From positions 1-64,000 of the forward strand of contig NZ_JAMQGM010000001.1 in NCBI RefSeq assembly GCF_023703325.1: a stretch of 64,000 nucleotides of DNA, given 5' to 3'. Positions 37,740-45,852 of this stretch are shown piece after piece. Below the pieces are notes generated by a model. The model was given only the letters and a program-made list of their open reading frames with translations, made no database searches and was not told where the DNA came from. Source of the stretch: Streptomyces meridianus (GTDB lineage Bacteria; Actinomycetota; Actinomycetes; Streptomycetales; Streptomycetaceae). A program made the position numbers and the translations under genes. Within the stretch, counting starts at the first letter, position 1, and each line of letters opens with the position of its first letter.

Positions 37740-37894
37740 TCCGGCCCCGTCCCCTGCGCGGGCAGCCACGCCGCCTCTGGCTGAGGTCGTTCCGGGGCGG
37801 GGGACCCGTCCCCCGCAGGGGTGGGCGAGGGGGTGGGGGAGGAAGGTGGCCGGGGGCGGGGAGGGAAGCGGGGTGGAGCCGTTAGGCTGGTCCC

Positions 37895-39001
37895 GTGGCA
37901 GTCGTCGATGTATCCGAAGAGCTGAAGTCCCTCTCCTCGACCATGGGGTCGATCGAGGCCGTCCTGGACCTCGACAAGCTGAGGGCCGACATCGCCGTGC
38001 TCGAGGAGCAGGCGGCGGCCCCGTCCCTCTGGGACGACCCGGAGGCGGCACAGAAGATCACGAGCAAGCTTTCCCACCTCCAGGCCGAGGTCCGCAAGGC
38101 GGATTCGCTGCGCAGCCGGATCGATGATCTCGAGGTGCTGTTCGAGCTCGCCGAGAGCGAGGACGACCCGGACGCGCTCGCCGAGGCCGAGAGCGAGCTG
38201 GTCTCCGTCCGCAAGGCGCTCGACGAGATGGAGGTCCGCACCCTCCTGTCCGGCGAGTACGACTCGCGTGAGGCGGTCGTCAACATCCGGGCCGAGGCCG
38301 GCGGCGTGGACGCGGCGGACTTCGCCGAGCAGCTGCAGCGCATGTACCTCCGCTGGGCCGAGCGCCACGGTTACAAGACCGAGGTGTACGAGACCTCGTA
38401 CGCGGAAGAGGCCGGCATCAAGTCGACCACCTTCGCCGTGCAGTGCCCCTACGCCTACGGCACGCTGTCCGTGGAGCAGGGCACGCACCGGCTGGTGCGC
38501 ATCTCGCCGTTCGACAACCAGGGCCGTCGCCAGACGTCCTTCGCCGGTGTCGAGGTGCTGCCGGTGGTCGAGCAGACCGACCACATCGAGATCGACGAGT
38601 CCGAGCTGCGGGTGGACGTGTACCGGTCGTCCGGACCCGGCGGCCAGGGCGTCAACACCACCGACTCCGCGGTGCGGTTGACCCACATCCCGACCGGGAT
38701 CGTGGTCTCCTGCCAGAACGAGCGCTCGCAGATCCAGAACAAGGCGACAGCGATGAACGTCCTCCAGGCGAAGCTGCTCGAGCGCCGCCGCCAGGAGGAG
38801 CAGGCCAAGATGGACGCGCTGAAGGGCGACGGCGGCAACTCCTGGGGCAACCAGATGCGTTCGTACGTCCTGCACCCGTACCAGATGGTCAAGGACCTCA
38901 GGACGGAGTTCGAGGTCGGCAACCCGCAGTCCGTGCTCGACGGTGAGATCGACGGCTTCCTCGAGGCCGGCATCCGCTGGCGCAAGCAGCAGGAGAAGTA
39001 G
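37895..39001 (+). CDS. prfB: Peptide chain release factor 2
   Basis: A 368-residue class I release factor recognising UGA and UAA. Seen: the SPF tripeptide anticodon-like motif (Ser204-Phe206) and the GGQ motif (Gly249-Gln251, SGPGGQGVN) that triggers peptidyl-tRNA hydrolysis. Unlike Escherichia coli prfB there is no in-frame UGA near codon 26, so no programmed frameshift autoregulation. GTG 37895 gives the conserved [14 protein letters not shown] start; the ribosome binding site is weak. RF2 matters in Streptomyces, where UGA is the main stop codon (most genes in this window end in TGA). Confidence 0.97.
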   Translation: MAVVDVSEELKSLSSTMGSIEAVLDLDKLRADIAVLEEQAAAPSLWDDPEAAQKITSKLSHLQAEVRKADSLRSRIDDLEVLFELAESEDDPDALAEAESELVSVRKALDEMEVRTLLSGEYDSREAVVNIRAEAGGVDAADFAEQLQRMYLRWAERHGYKTEVYETSYAEEAGIKSTTFAVQCPYAYGTLSVEQGTHRLVRISPFDNQGRRQTSFAGVEVLPVVEQTDHIEIDESELRVDVYRSSGPGGQGVNTTDSAVRLTHIPTGIVVSCQNERSQIQNKATAMNVLQAKLLERRRQEEQAKMDALKGDGGNSWGNQMRSYVLHPYQMVKDLRTEFEVGNPQSVLDGEIDGFLEAGIRWRKQQEK

Positions 39002-39016
39002 GCAGGTTCGGTTTTC

Positions 39017-39054
39017 ACGGCGCCCCGCGGTCCGCACGGACCGTGGGGCGCCGT
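39017..39054 (+). terminator. prfB terminator
   Basis: An 18-bp inverted repeat with one G/T mismatch (arms 39017-39034 and 39037-39054), 15 bp after the stop. The real loop will take in the innermost bases. Confidence 0.75.
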
Positions 39055-39341
39055 CGTGTGTGTGGCGACCGAATACGTCGTGCCGGAGCGGAACTTACGG
39101 TTCATGTCACAGTCCACACTTTCTGCGTCCGGCAAGTGACCGTATATGCGGCAATGCGAACGGAACGGCCTTGACGCTGGTGCCGAAAGTGGAAAAGCTG
39201 ACGCGCGGCATGCCCATGTCCGAGGCGTGTGCGAACGGGGGCGGCGGGTCGAGATCCCGCGTCAGGAACTCCCAGTCGTTGCCTCGCCGCGTGAGTACGG
39301 GCTGCTCCATCAAGACAACAGCTACTGGGGGTAGCGAACAT
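39055..39341 (+). other. Upstream region of the sortase-substrate gene
   Basis: With the preceding hairpin this makes a 340-bp gene-free gap. It is less GC-rich than average. TTGACG occurs at about 39171 but without a convincing -10. A 62-codon frame at 39146 has poor codon use and is not called. Confidence 0.4.
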
Positions 39342-40118
39342 ATGACCAAGAAGACACGGCTCCGCGTTGCGCGGATCGCCGCGGGTGCGGTGATCGCGGC
39401 CGGTGCGTCGCTGACCGCCGCCGGCGCCGCTTCGGCGAGCGGTCTCGACCTCGGCATCGCCAAGGTCGGCGCGAACGACGAAACCGGCGCCAACATCGCC
39501 GGTGTCACCGAGGGCAACTCCATCGTGGGTGTCACCCAGGGCGGCGACAACGGCGGCAACATCGCCGGTGCGACGGAGGGTGGCGACAACGGCGGCTCCG
39601 AGGGCGGTTCCGAGGGTGGCGACAACGGCGGTGGCAACATCGCCGGCGTGACCGAGGGCAGCACCGAGGGCACCGGTGGCTCCATCGCCGGCGCGACCGA
39701 GGGCGGCGACAACGGCGGCTCCATCGCCGGTGTCGTCGAGGGCGGCGAGAACGGCGGTGGCGACACCGGCGGCTCGACCGACGGTGGCTCCACCGACGGC
39801 GGCTCGACCGACGGCGGCAGCACCGGCGGCTCGACCGACGGCGGCAGCACCGGCGGCGGCAGCACCGGCGGCTCGACCGACGGCGGCAGCACCGGCGGCG
39901 AAGAGGGCCAGAGCACCGGTGGCGACGAGGTCGGCACCGAGCCCGACGGCGCCGGCTCGCAGCCGGTCCAGCAGGGCGAGGCGAAGGAGCAGCTGGCGGA
40001 GACCGGCGCTTCCGAGACCGCGTTCCTGCTGGTCGGCGCCGCGACGATGATCGCCGGCGGCATCGGCTTCCGCCTGATGCCGCGCCTGATCAGCCGTGGC
40101 GGCGGCGCCGTGGCCTGA
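39342..40118 (+). CDS. LAETG sortase substrate, Gly/Asn/Asp repeat surface protein
   Basis: A 258-residue exported protein. A signal peptide (basic MTKKTRLRVARIA, then Ala-rich core ending ASAS) precedes about six degenerate copies of a 12-15 residue unit of the form IAGVTEGGDNGG, then a (GGSTD)-type run of about 60 residues. The C-terminus has the sorting signal LAETG (Leu218-Gly222), a hydrophobic stretch and a short tail with arginines. LAxTG is the motif used by Streptomyces class E sortases (chaplins are known examples), so the protein is probably linked to peptidoglycan. ATG 39342 follows GGGGGTAGCG. No sortase gene is in the window. The sequence is too low in complexity to suggest a binding activity. 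Confidence 0.92.
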   Translation: MTKKTRLRVARIAAGAVIAAGASLTAAGAASASGLDLGIAKVGANDETGANIAGVTEGNSIVGVTQGGDNGGNIAGATEGGDNGGSEGGSEGGDNGGGNIAGVTEGSTEGTGGSIAGATEGGDNGGSIAGVVEGGENGGGDTGGSTDGGSTDGGSTDGGSTGGSTDGGSTGGGSTGGSTDGGSTGGEEGQSTGGDEVGTEPDGAGSQPVQQGEAKEQLAETGASETAFLLVGAATMIAGGIGFRLMPRLISRGGGAVA

Positions 40119-40168
40119 ACGGCCCGGTGAGGGCTCGCAGCACCTGAGAGCCCGCGCAGTGCACGACG

Positions 40169-40197
40169 AGGGGCCCGGAACACTGTTCCGGGCCCCT
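40169..40197 (+). terminator. Terminator after the LAETG gene
   Basis: A perfect 14-bp palindrome (AGGGGCCCGGAACA, one base, then its complement). It ends in CCCCTTCG and sits 26 bp before the end of the convergent small gene. Confidence 0.75.
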
Positions 40198-40222
40198 TCG
40201 GCGTGCTGGTGGGTGCCGGCGC

Positions 40223-40414
40223 TCAGACGGCCTGCTGGAGCAGCACCGCGAGCGCGATCATGAGGACGAGCAGGGCGACCAGCGCCACGGGGGACAGCGC
40301 CGCGAACAGGCCGCCCTCCTGCCGCATCCTCTCCCGGCTGGCCCGGCACACCGGGCACCGGCCCTCGTTGACGGGGGCCGCGCAGTTGGCGCACACCAGA
40401 CGGTCGCACGTCAT
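40223..40414 (-). CDS. Small zinc-ribbon membrane protein
   Basis: A 63-residue protein with a strong ribosome binding site (AGGAGGAGATCGC before ATG 40414). Residues 8-23 form a CxxC-x8-CxxC zinc ribbon (CANC and CPVC); residues about 36-60 are one hydrophobic membrane segment ([20 protein letters not shown]). The form is that of a membrane-tethered zinc ribbon, perhaps a chaperone-like or regulatory micro-protein. It is divergent from ftsE with 281 bp between starts. Function unknown; I believe similar short proteins occur at this place in other Streptomyces. Confidence 0.8.
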   Translation of the reverse strand: MTCDRLVCANCAAPVNEGRCPVCRASRERMRQEGGLFAALSPVALVALLVLMIALAVLLQQAV

Positions 40415-40570
40415 GCGATCTCCTCCTCACTGTGCCCAACGCTCGGGGAGGTGCTGCGGTTCCCCTCGTTCCACTCTGCCAGCTTCCGGCGGGTTCGGCG
40501 CGCCGTGGTGGGGTTCGCCGGGTGCCCCGCGGTAACCCGCCGGGACCTTTGTCCTGGATTTCTGTGTTAT

Positions 40571-40580
40571 GTCACGTGAC
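40571..40580. promoter_or_regulatory. Palindrome GTCACGTGAC in the ftsE upstream region
   Basis: A perfect 10-bp palindrome in a local AT-rich patch (TTAT before it, TAAGTGCATAA after it) between the divergent small membrane gene and ftsE. Its symmetry suggests a dimeric regulator site; the protein is unknown. Confidence 0.35.
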
Positions 40581-40605
40581 TAAGTGCATAACCAGGGACG
40601 ACGAC

Positions 40606-40634
40606 TGCGCTCCTCTCCCGGCTTCGCGTAGGGT
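40606..40634 (+). promoter_or_regulatory. Candidate ftsE promoter
   Basis: TGCGCT (40606-40611) and TAGGGT (40629-40634) are 17 bp apart, a usual Streptomyces form, about 60 bp before the ftsE start. Confidence 0.35.
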
Positions 40635-40695
40635 CTCGCTCACCGACGGGAGCCCGCTGTTCCCGTGCCCTCTACACGTCGACCGTGGTGCAGCC

Positions 40696-41385
40696 GTGAT
40701 CCGATTCGACAACGTCTCCAAGTCCTACCCGAAGCAGACCCGCCCGGCGCTCCGGGACGTCTCGCTCGAGATCGGGAAGGGCGAGTTCGTCTTCCTCGTG
40801 GGTTCCTCGGGGTCGGGCAAGTCCACCTTCCTCAGGCTCCTGCTGCGCGAGGAGCGGGCCAGTCACGGACAGGTCCATGTGCTGGGCAAGGACCTCGCGC
40901 GGCTGTCCAACTGGAAGGTGCCGCACATGCGCCGCCAGCTGGGCACCGTGTTCCAGGACTTCCGGCTGCTTCCCAACAAGACCGTGGGGGAGAACGTCGC
41001 CTTCGCGCTCGAGGTGATCGGCAAGCCGCGGGCCTCCATCCGCAAGACGGTCCCGGAGGTGCTCGATCTGGTCGGGCTCGGTGGCAAGGACGGCCGGATG
41101 CCCGGCGAGCTCTCCGGTGGTGAGCAGCAACGCGTCGCCATCGCGCGGGCGTTCGTCAACCGTCCGATGCTGCTGATCGCGGACGAACCGACCGGAAACC
41201 TCGACCCGCAGACGTCCGTCGGGATCATGAAGCTGCTGGACCGGATCAACCGGACCGGTACGACGGTCGTGATGGCGACCCACGACCAGCAGATCGTCGA
41301 CCAGATGCGCAAGCGCGTCATCGAGCTCGAGAAGGGGCGGCTGGTGCGCGACCAGTCGCGTGGTGTCTACGGCTACCAGCACTGA
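40696..41385 (+). CDS. ftsE: Cell division ATPase FtsE
   Basis: A 229-residue ABC ATPase that with FtsX forms a membrane complex coupling septation to peptidoglycan hydrolase activation outside the cell. Walker [10 protein letters not shown] (36-44), signature LSGGEQQ (139-145), Walker [10 protein letters not shown] (159-167), then the H-loop histidine in ATHDQQ. GTG 40696 gives the conserved [12 protein letters not shown] start; the frame is open upstream but without family sequence. It lies 41 bp before ftsX, and the ctpA-type protease, smpB and ssrA follow, the usual actinobacterial order. Confidence 0.97.
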   Translation: MIRFDNVSKSYPKQTRPALRDVSLEIGKGEFVFLVGSSGSGKSTFLRLLLREERASHGQVHVLGKDLARLSNWKVPHMRRQLGTVFQDFRLLPNKTVGENVAFALEVIGKPRASIRKTVPEVLDLVGLGGKDGRMPGELSGGEQQRVAIARAFVNRPMLLIADEPTGNLDPQTSVGIMKLLDRINRTGTTVVMATHDQQIVDQMRKRVIELEKGRLVRDQSRGVYGYQH

Positions 41386-41426
41386 ACGAAGCCCGTAGCC
41401 GAGCCACCAGTTTGTGAAAGGACACC

Positions 41427-42338
41427 ATGCGCGCACAGTTCGTCCTCTCGGAGATCAGCGTCGGCCTCCGCCGCAATCTGACGATGACCTTCGCTGTGAT
41501 CATCTCCGTAGCCCTCTCGCTCACCCTCTTCGGCGGTTCGCTGCTGATGCGCGACCAGGTGAGCACGATGAAGGGCTACTGGTACGACAAGGTCAACGTC
41601 TCGGTCTTCCTCTGCAACAAGAACGACGCCGAGGCCGACCCCAACTGCAGCCGGGGCGCGGTCACACCGGACCAGAAGGGCGAGATCCTCTCCGAGCTGA
41701 AGAGGATGCCGATCGTCGACACCGTCCAGTACGAGTCGGCCGACCAGGCGTACAAGCACTACAAGGAGCAGTTCGGCGACTCGCCGCTGGCCAGCTCCCT
41801 CACTCCGGACCAGATGCAGGAGTCCTTCCGGATCAAGTTGAAGGACCCGCAGAAGTTCGAGGTGATCTCCAGCGCCTTCTCCAGCCGGCCGGGCGTCCAG
41901 GAGGTCACGGACCAGAAGAGTCTGCTGGAGAACCTGTTCAACCTGCTCAACGGCATGAACATCGCGGCGCTCGGCCTGATGGGGTTGATGCTGGTCGTTG
42001 CGCTGATGCTGATCGTCAACACCGTCCGGGTGTCGGCGTTCAGCCGGCGCCGGGAGACCGGCATCATGCGGCTGGTCGGCGCGTCCAGCTTCTACATCCA
42101 GATGCCGTTCATCATGGAGGCAGCCATCGCCGGCCTGATCGGTGCCGGCCTGGCGTGCTTCCTGCTGGTCAGCGGTCAGTACTTCCTGGTGAACAACTGG
42201 CTCGTCGACCGCATCGACGTCATCAACTTCATCGGCTGGGACGCGGTGCTGACCAAGCTTCCGCTGGTGCTCGCGATCGGGTTGCTGATGCCTGCGCTTG
42301 CCGCTTTCTTCGCTCTGCGCAAGTACCTCAAGGTGTGA
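41427..42338 (+). CDS. ftsX: Cell division membrane protein FtsX
   Basis: A 303-residue permease-like protein with four membrane segments: one near residues 20-42, and three in the last 140 residues (about 175-200, 225-250, 270-297). The large first extracytoplasmic loop (about 45-170) is where peptidoglycan hydrolases or their regulators bind; it has two cysteines (FLCNKNDAEADPNCS), likely disulfide-linked. ATG 41427 follows GAAAGGACACC. Forms the FtsEX complex with the upstream gene. Motif RRRETGIMRLVGAS between the second and third segments is typical of FtsX. Confidence 0.97.
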   Translation: MRAQFVLSEISVGLRRNLTMTFAVIISVALSLTLFGGSLLMRDQVSTMKGYWYDKVNVSVFLCNKNDAEADPNCSRGAVTPDQKGEILSELKRMPIVDTVQYESADQAYKHYKEQFGDSPLASSLTPDQMQESFRIKLKDPQKFEVISSAFSSRPGVQEVTDQKSLLENLFNLLNGMNIAALGLMGLMLVVALMLIVNTVRVSAFSRRRETGIMRLVGASSFYIQMPFIMEAAIAGLIGAGLACFLLVSGQYFLVNNWLVDRIDVINFIGWDAVLTKLPLVLAIGLLMPALAAFFALRKYLKV

Positions 42339-42350
42339 TGTGTCTCCAGT

Positions 42351-42381
42351 GGCGCCGTACGGAGATGCTCCGTACGGCGCC
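42351..42381 (+). terminator. Hairpin between ftsX and the protease gene
   Basis: A perfect 13-bp stem (GGCGCCGTACGGA / TCCGTACGGCGCC) with a 5-base loop, 12 bp after the ftsX stop and 25 bp before the next ATG. It may terminate or only attenuate the operon. Confidence 0.65.
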
Positions 42382-42405
42382 GCGGCGTGTCCTAGACTCA
42401 CCGGC

Positions 42406-43578
42406 ATGCCGGATCCGCTGATGTTCGTCCGGCCCCGCCGCATTCGCCGCGGGGCTGCTCTGACATTGGTCTTCGGATGCGCCCTGGTGACCGGTGCCGC
42501 CACCGGCAGCTGGGACGACGAGACCACCAACTCCGAGGCGGTGGCCGCCCGTTCACAGGCAGCTCCGGCCGCCCGCTCCGAAGTGATGGCCGCGGCGGCC
42601 CGTGCGATGGCCGACGGCAAGTCCGGGTCCGAAGCAGCCCGCGAGGCGGTCAGCCGCAGCGGCGACCGGTGGGCCGCCGTCTACACCTCCCGCGAGTACG
42701 AGGGGCTCCGACGGGCCCTGGACGGCGAGTACGTCGGCGTCGGCATGGACGTCCGGGGTGCACCCGGCGGGGACATCGAGGTCGCCGGAGTACGGCCCGG
42801 CAGTCCGGCCGCTAAGGCGGGCGTCGCGCCGGGGGACCGGCTGCGCAGCATCGACGGCAGGGGCATCCGCGGCCGTCCCGTCACCGAGGTCGTCTCCCGG
42901 CTTCGGGGCGGCGACCGTGCCGCGAAGGCCGGCTCGCCCGTCCAGGTGGGCATCGAGCGGGCCGGCAGCGTGCGGGAGCAGACCCTGCACCGCACGCGGC
43001 TGGAGATCGAGACGGTGAGTGTCGAGCGCGAGGCCCGCTCCGCGGTCACCAGCATCAAGGTCGGCTCGTTCGCCAAGGGCACCGGGCGGCAGGTCCTGAA
43101 GGCCGTGCAGACGGCCCCGGACGGTGACCGGTTCCTGCTGGACCTGCGCGGCAACTCGGGCGGTCTGGTCGGGGAGGCCGTCACCGCCGCGTCCGCGTTC
43201 CTCGACGGCGGCGTGGTCGCGACGTACGACGTCCACGGGGAGCAGCGCACACTGCGCGCCGATCGCGGCAGGGCCACGAAGGCGCCGCTGGTGGTGCTGG
43301 TCGACGGCGGCACGATGAGCGCGGCCGAGCTGCTGGCCGGGGCACTGCAGGACCGCGGGCGCGCTGTCCTCGTCGGCTCGCGTACGTTCGGCAAGGGCTC
43401 CGTGCAGATGCCGAGCGAACTGCCCGACGGCTCCGTCGCGGAGCTGACCGTCGGCCACTACCGCACGCCGTCCGGGCGGAGCGTCGACGGCGAGGGAATC
43501 ACCCCCGATCTGAACACCGACGAGGGCGTCGAGCAGCGGGCCCGCAGAGTGCTGGGCGGCCTCGGGCCGGGGGAGTGA
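42406..43578 (+). CDS. S41 carboxy-terminal processing protease
   Basis: A 390-residue secreted or membrane-anchored protease of the CtpA family. An N-terminal hydrophobic segment (ALTLVFGCALVTGAATG) is followed by a helical region, a PDZ domain (about 105-190, VGVGMDVRG to VQVGIERAG) and the catalytic domain with Ser305 (GGTMSAAELLAGAL) and Lys330 (RTFGKGSVQ), 25 residues apart as in the Ser-Lys dyad of the family. ATG 42406 is used; ATG 42421 is also possible. Position after ftsEX suggests a role in processing envelope or division proteins. The cysteine at GCALVTG is not in a good lipobox. Confidence 0.94.
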   Translation: MPDPLMFVRPRRIRRGAALTLVFGCALVTGAATGSWDDETTNSEAVAARSQAAPAARSEVMAAAARAMADGKSGSEAAREAVSRSGDRWAAVYTSREYEGLRRALDGEYVGVGMDVRGAPGGDIEVAGVRPGSPAAKAGVAPGDRLRSIDGRGIRGRPVTEVVSRLRGGDRAAKAGSPVQVGIERAGSVREQTLHRTRLEIETVSVEREARSAVTSIKVGSFAKGTGRQVLKAVQTAPDGDRFLLDLRGNSGGLVGEAVTAASAFLDGGVVATYDVHGEQRTLRADRGRATKAPLVVLVDGGTMSAAELLAGALQDRGRAVLVGSRTFGKGSVQMPSELPDGSVAELTVGHYRTPSGRSVDGEGITPDLNTDEGVEQRARRVLGGLGPGE

Positions 43579-43669
43579 GGCGGGCCGGTGGGTCCGTGCG
43601 GCCGGGCGCCGCGGGCCTGCGGTATTCGGTGGCCCCGCACCGGGGGTGTAGTGCGAGAATGGCCACGCT

Positions 43670-44149
43670 ATGGCTAAAGAGACGGGTCGCAAGCTGATCG
43701 CGCAGAACAAGAAGGCGCGGCACGACTACACCATCATCGACACCTACGAGTGCGGTCTCGTGCTGACCGGCACCGAGGTCAAGTCGCTGCGCCAGGGCCG
43801 GGCGTCCCTCGTGGACGGCTTCGCCCAGCTGGACGGCGGCGAGGCGTGGCTCCACAACGTCCACATCCCCGAGTACAGCCAGGGGACCTGGACGAACCAC
43901 TCGGCCCGGCGCCGGCGCAAGCTGCTGCTGCACCGCGAGGAGATCGAGAAGATCGACCGCAAGACGCAGGAGACCGGCTACACCATCGTGCCGCTGAGCC
44001 TGTACTTCAAGGACGGCCGGGCGAAGGTCGAGATCGCCGTCGCCAAGGGCAAGAAGGAGTACGACAAGCGGCAGACGCTCCGGGAGAAGCAGGACCGCCG
44101 TGAGACGGACCGCGCCGTGTCGGCGGCCCGCCGCAGGCAGCGGGCCTGA
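43670..44149 (+). CDS. smpB: tmRNA-binding protein SmpB
   Basis: A 159-residue RNA-binding protein that brings tmRNA to stalled ribosomes for trans-translation. The beta-barrel core spans residues 8-130 ([21 protein letters not shown] start, [25 protein letters not shown] end); the basic C-terminal tail (about 130-159), which enters the mRNA channel in place of a codon, is intact. ATG 43670. Its RNA partner ssrA begins 118 bp downstream, the usual neighbour arrangement. Separated from the protease gene by 91 bp. Confidence 0.98.
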   Translation: MAKETGRKLIAQNKKARHDYTIIDTYECGLVLTGTEVKSLRQGRASLVDGFAQLDGGEAWLHNVHIPEYSQGTWTNHSARRRRKLLLHREEIEKIDRKTQETGYTIVPLSLYFKDGRAKVEIAVAKGKKEYDKRQTLREKQDRRETDRAVSAARRRQRA

Positions 44150-44189
44150 GGGCGTGACCTCCGGCATCCACCTGGCCGGCGGGAATGAT

Positions 44190-44220
44190 CTGGCATCGGT
44201 ACGCGTTGTTCCCGTACGAT
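44190..44220 (+). promoter_or_regulatory. Candidate ssrA promoter
   Basis: CTGGCA (44190-44195) and TACGAT (44215-44220) with a 19-bp spacer. Transcription would begin near 44227, about 40 nt before the mature tmRNA end, which RNase P would then create. Confidence 0.45.
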
Positions 44221-44266
44221 GACCGCAGAGCCACCGGGTCCGCCCGGTGATTTGAAAAATCAACAT

Positions 44267-44634
44267 GGGGATGATCGGTTTCGACAGCGGCTGTCGAAGC
44301 AGGGGAAGCGTGTCGAGGAAGCGGCAATGATCTCGTAAACCATATGTCGCAACCAATAATCGCCAACACCAAGCGCGATTCCTTCGCCCTCGCTGCCTGA
44401 GTAGCGACCACGCGAAGTGTCAGCCCGGGGCTGTTCCCGACCCGGATCCTGGCATCAGCTAGGGGACTAAACTTCTAGACCCGGTCACGGGGTCGAGAAG
44501 GAAATCAAACAGTGACTGAGCCCGTCGGAGACTTGTCCGCGTGATCTCCGGGGCCGAGAAAAGCGCAGCGGACTGCACACGGAGAAGCCCTGTTTCCGCA
44601 CCGTTGGACGCGGGTTCGATTCCCGCCATCTCCA
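44267..44634 (+). ncRNA. ssrA: Transfer-messenger RNA (tmRNA)
   Basis: An RNA of about 368 nt. The 5' end GGGGAUG pairs with CAUCUCC near 44628-44633, forming the tRNA-Ala-like acceptor stem; A44634 is the discriminator and CCA is not encoded. The T arm GGGTTCGATTCCC is at about 44612-44624 and GATCGGTTTCGAC begins the D-loop-like region. The tag frame encodes ANTKRDSFALAA and stop, ending in the hydrophobic ALAA degradation signal. Together with SmpB it rescues stalled ribosomes. The mid part contains the paired regions expected for pseudoknots, which I did not model in full. Confidence 0.96.
44362..44400 (+). other. ssrA: tmRNA proteolysis-tag reading frame
   Basis: Thirteen codons: Ala-Asn-Thr-Lys-Arg-Asp-Ser-Phe-Ala-Leu-Ala-Ala and TGA. 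The resume codon is GCC at 44362, preceded by the A-rich AACCAATAATC typical of tmRNA resume sites. Confidence 0.95.
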
Positions 44635-44646
44635 CTCGTCCCATGT

Positions 44647-44683
44647 CGGCGAAGGCCCCGCTCACACAGCGGGGCCTTCGCCG
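44647..44683 (+). terminator. ssrA terminator
   Basis: A perfect 16-bp stem (44647-44662 / 44668-44683) with loop CACAC, 13 nt after the mature tmRNA end. Confidence 0.85.
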
Positions 44684-44739
44684 TTGTGGGGGCACGCCCC
44701 ATATCCGGGTTGCGGGGGCCGCTTCTACCGTCCTCGGAC

Positions 44740-45741
44740 ATGACCTCCATGAGAGATGCATCACACCGGACAGGCCGCTCCACGGCGCTGCTCGTCACCC
44801 TCCTCACCGCGATCGCCGCATTACTGCTCCCGGCCGTCGCCACTCCCGCCTCCGCGGCCGGGACCATCGAGCAGGTCACCGGCTTCGGCACCAACCCGGG
44901 CGCGCTGAAGATGTACCGCTACGTCCCGACCGGCCTGCCGCAGGGCCGTCCGGTCGTGGTGGCCATGCACGGCTGCACCCAGAACGCCCAGGGCTACGGC
45001 ACCGGCGCCGGCTGGACCGAGCTCGCGGACCGCTGGGGCTTCTCCGTCGTCCTGCCCGAGCAGACCTCCGCCAACAACGCGAGCAACTGCTTCAACTGGT
45101 TCCAGGCCGGTGACACGGAACGCGGCCAGGGCGAGGCCGCCTCCGTCGCCCAGATGGTCGACAAGCAGATCGCCGACGTCGGCGGCGACGCCTCGCGGGT
45201 GTACGTCACCGGACTCTCGGCGGGCGGTGGCATGACCACCGTCATGCTCGCCACGTATCCGGAGAAGTTCGCCGCGGGCGGCGTGGTCGCAGGTCTCCCG
45301 TACGGCTGCGCGCAGGCGGCGGGATCGCCGTACGTGTGCATGTACGTCGGGGCCACGCAGACCCCGCAGCAGTGGGGCGACCGGGTGCGCGCCGCGAGCT
45401 CCCACACCGGACCGTGGCCGAAGGTCTCGGTCTTCCAGGGCACCGCGGACTACACCGTCAAGCCCGTCAACATGGACGACATCGTCGAGCAGTGGACCGA
45501 CGTCCACGGCACCGACCAAACCGCCGACACCAGCGACACCGTCGCGGGCTACCCGCACAAGGTGTACCGGAACGCCGGCGGGGCGGCGGTCGTCGAGACG
45601 TACAGCATCACCGGCATGGGCCACGGCCAGCCGGTCGATCCGGGGACCGGAGCCACCCAGTGCGGCACGGCCGGGGCGTACCTGCTCGACGTCGACCTGT
45701 GCGCCGCCCACCGGATGGGCCGGACCTGGGGCCTCGGTTAG
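44740..45741 (+). CDS. Secreted PHB-depolymerase-family esterase
   Basis: A 333-residue extracellular alpha/beta hydrolase. A signal peptide of about 39 residues ends ASAAG. Catalytic residues: Ser160 in GLSAGG, an aspartate in QGTADYTVKP and a histidine in GMGHGQPVD; the oxyanion region is HGCTQNA. It belongs to the LpqC/short-chain polyhydroxybutyrate depolymerase-like esterases, which cleave extracellular polyesters or acyl esters such as feruloyl groups; no carbohydrate- or polymer-binding domain is attached. Cysteines (four or more) may form disulfides. ATG 44740 is selected for the signal peptide. Transcribed alone between the ssrA terminator and a bidirectional hairpin. Confidence 0.9.
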   Translation: MTSMRDASHRTGRSTALLVTLLTAIAALLLPAVATPASAAGTIEQVTGFGTNPGALKMYRYVPTGLPQGRPVVVAMHGCTQNAQGYGTGAGWTELADRWGFSVVLPEQTSANNASNCFNWFQAGDTERGQGEAASVAQMVDKQIADVGGDASRVYVTGLSAGGGMTTVMLATYPEKFAAGGVVAGLPYGCAQAAGSPYVCMYVGATQTPQQWGDRVRAASSHTGPWPKVSVFQGTADYTVKPVNMDDIVEQWTDVHGTDQTADTSDTVAGYPHKVYRNAGGAAVVETYSITGMGHGQPVDPGTGATQCGTAGAYLLDVDLCAAHRMGRTWGLG

Positions 45742-45764
45742 GTCCCGTCCCGCTCGTCCTTCCT

Positions 45765-45809
45765 GGCTCCGGCCGCCCGGCACCGGCACCTGCCCGGGCG
45801 ACCGGAGCC
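45765..45809. terminator. Bidirectional terminator between esterase and MFS genes
   Basis: Arms 45765-45782 and 45791-45809 pair over about 18 bp with one C/T mismatch and one bulged G, between two convergent genes. Confidence 0.7.
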
Positions 45810-45852
45810 CCGTCTTCCGACGGACGGCGCTGTGCGCGGACCCCCCGCCCTC

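Noticed and set aside
39255..39905. Repeat array in the LAETG gene as a CRISPR
   Set aside because: Repeats are in-frame coding repeats without unique spacers of constant size.
39102..40439. Long minus-strand frames opposite the LAETG gene
   Set aside because: They arise from the repeats read backwards; the plus-strand protein has signal peptide, repeats and sorting signal.
44459..44894. Minus-strand frames opposite ssrA and the esterase start
   Set aside because: They overlap a certain RNA gene and its terminator; one contains sequence commonly misannotated as protein opposite tmRNA.
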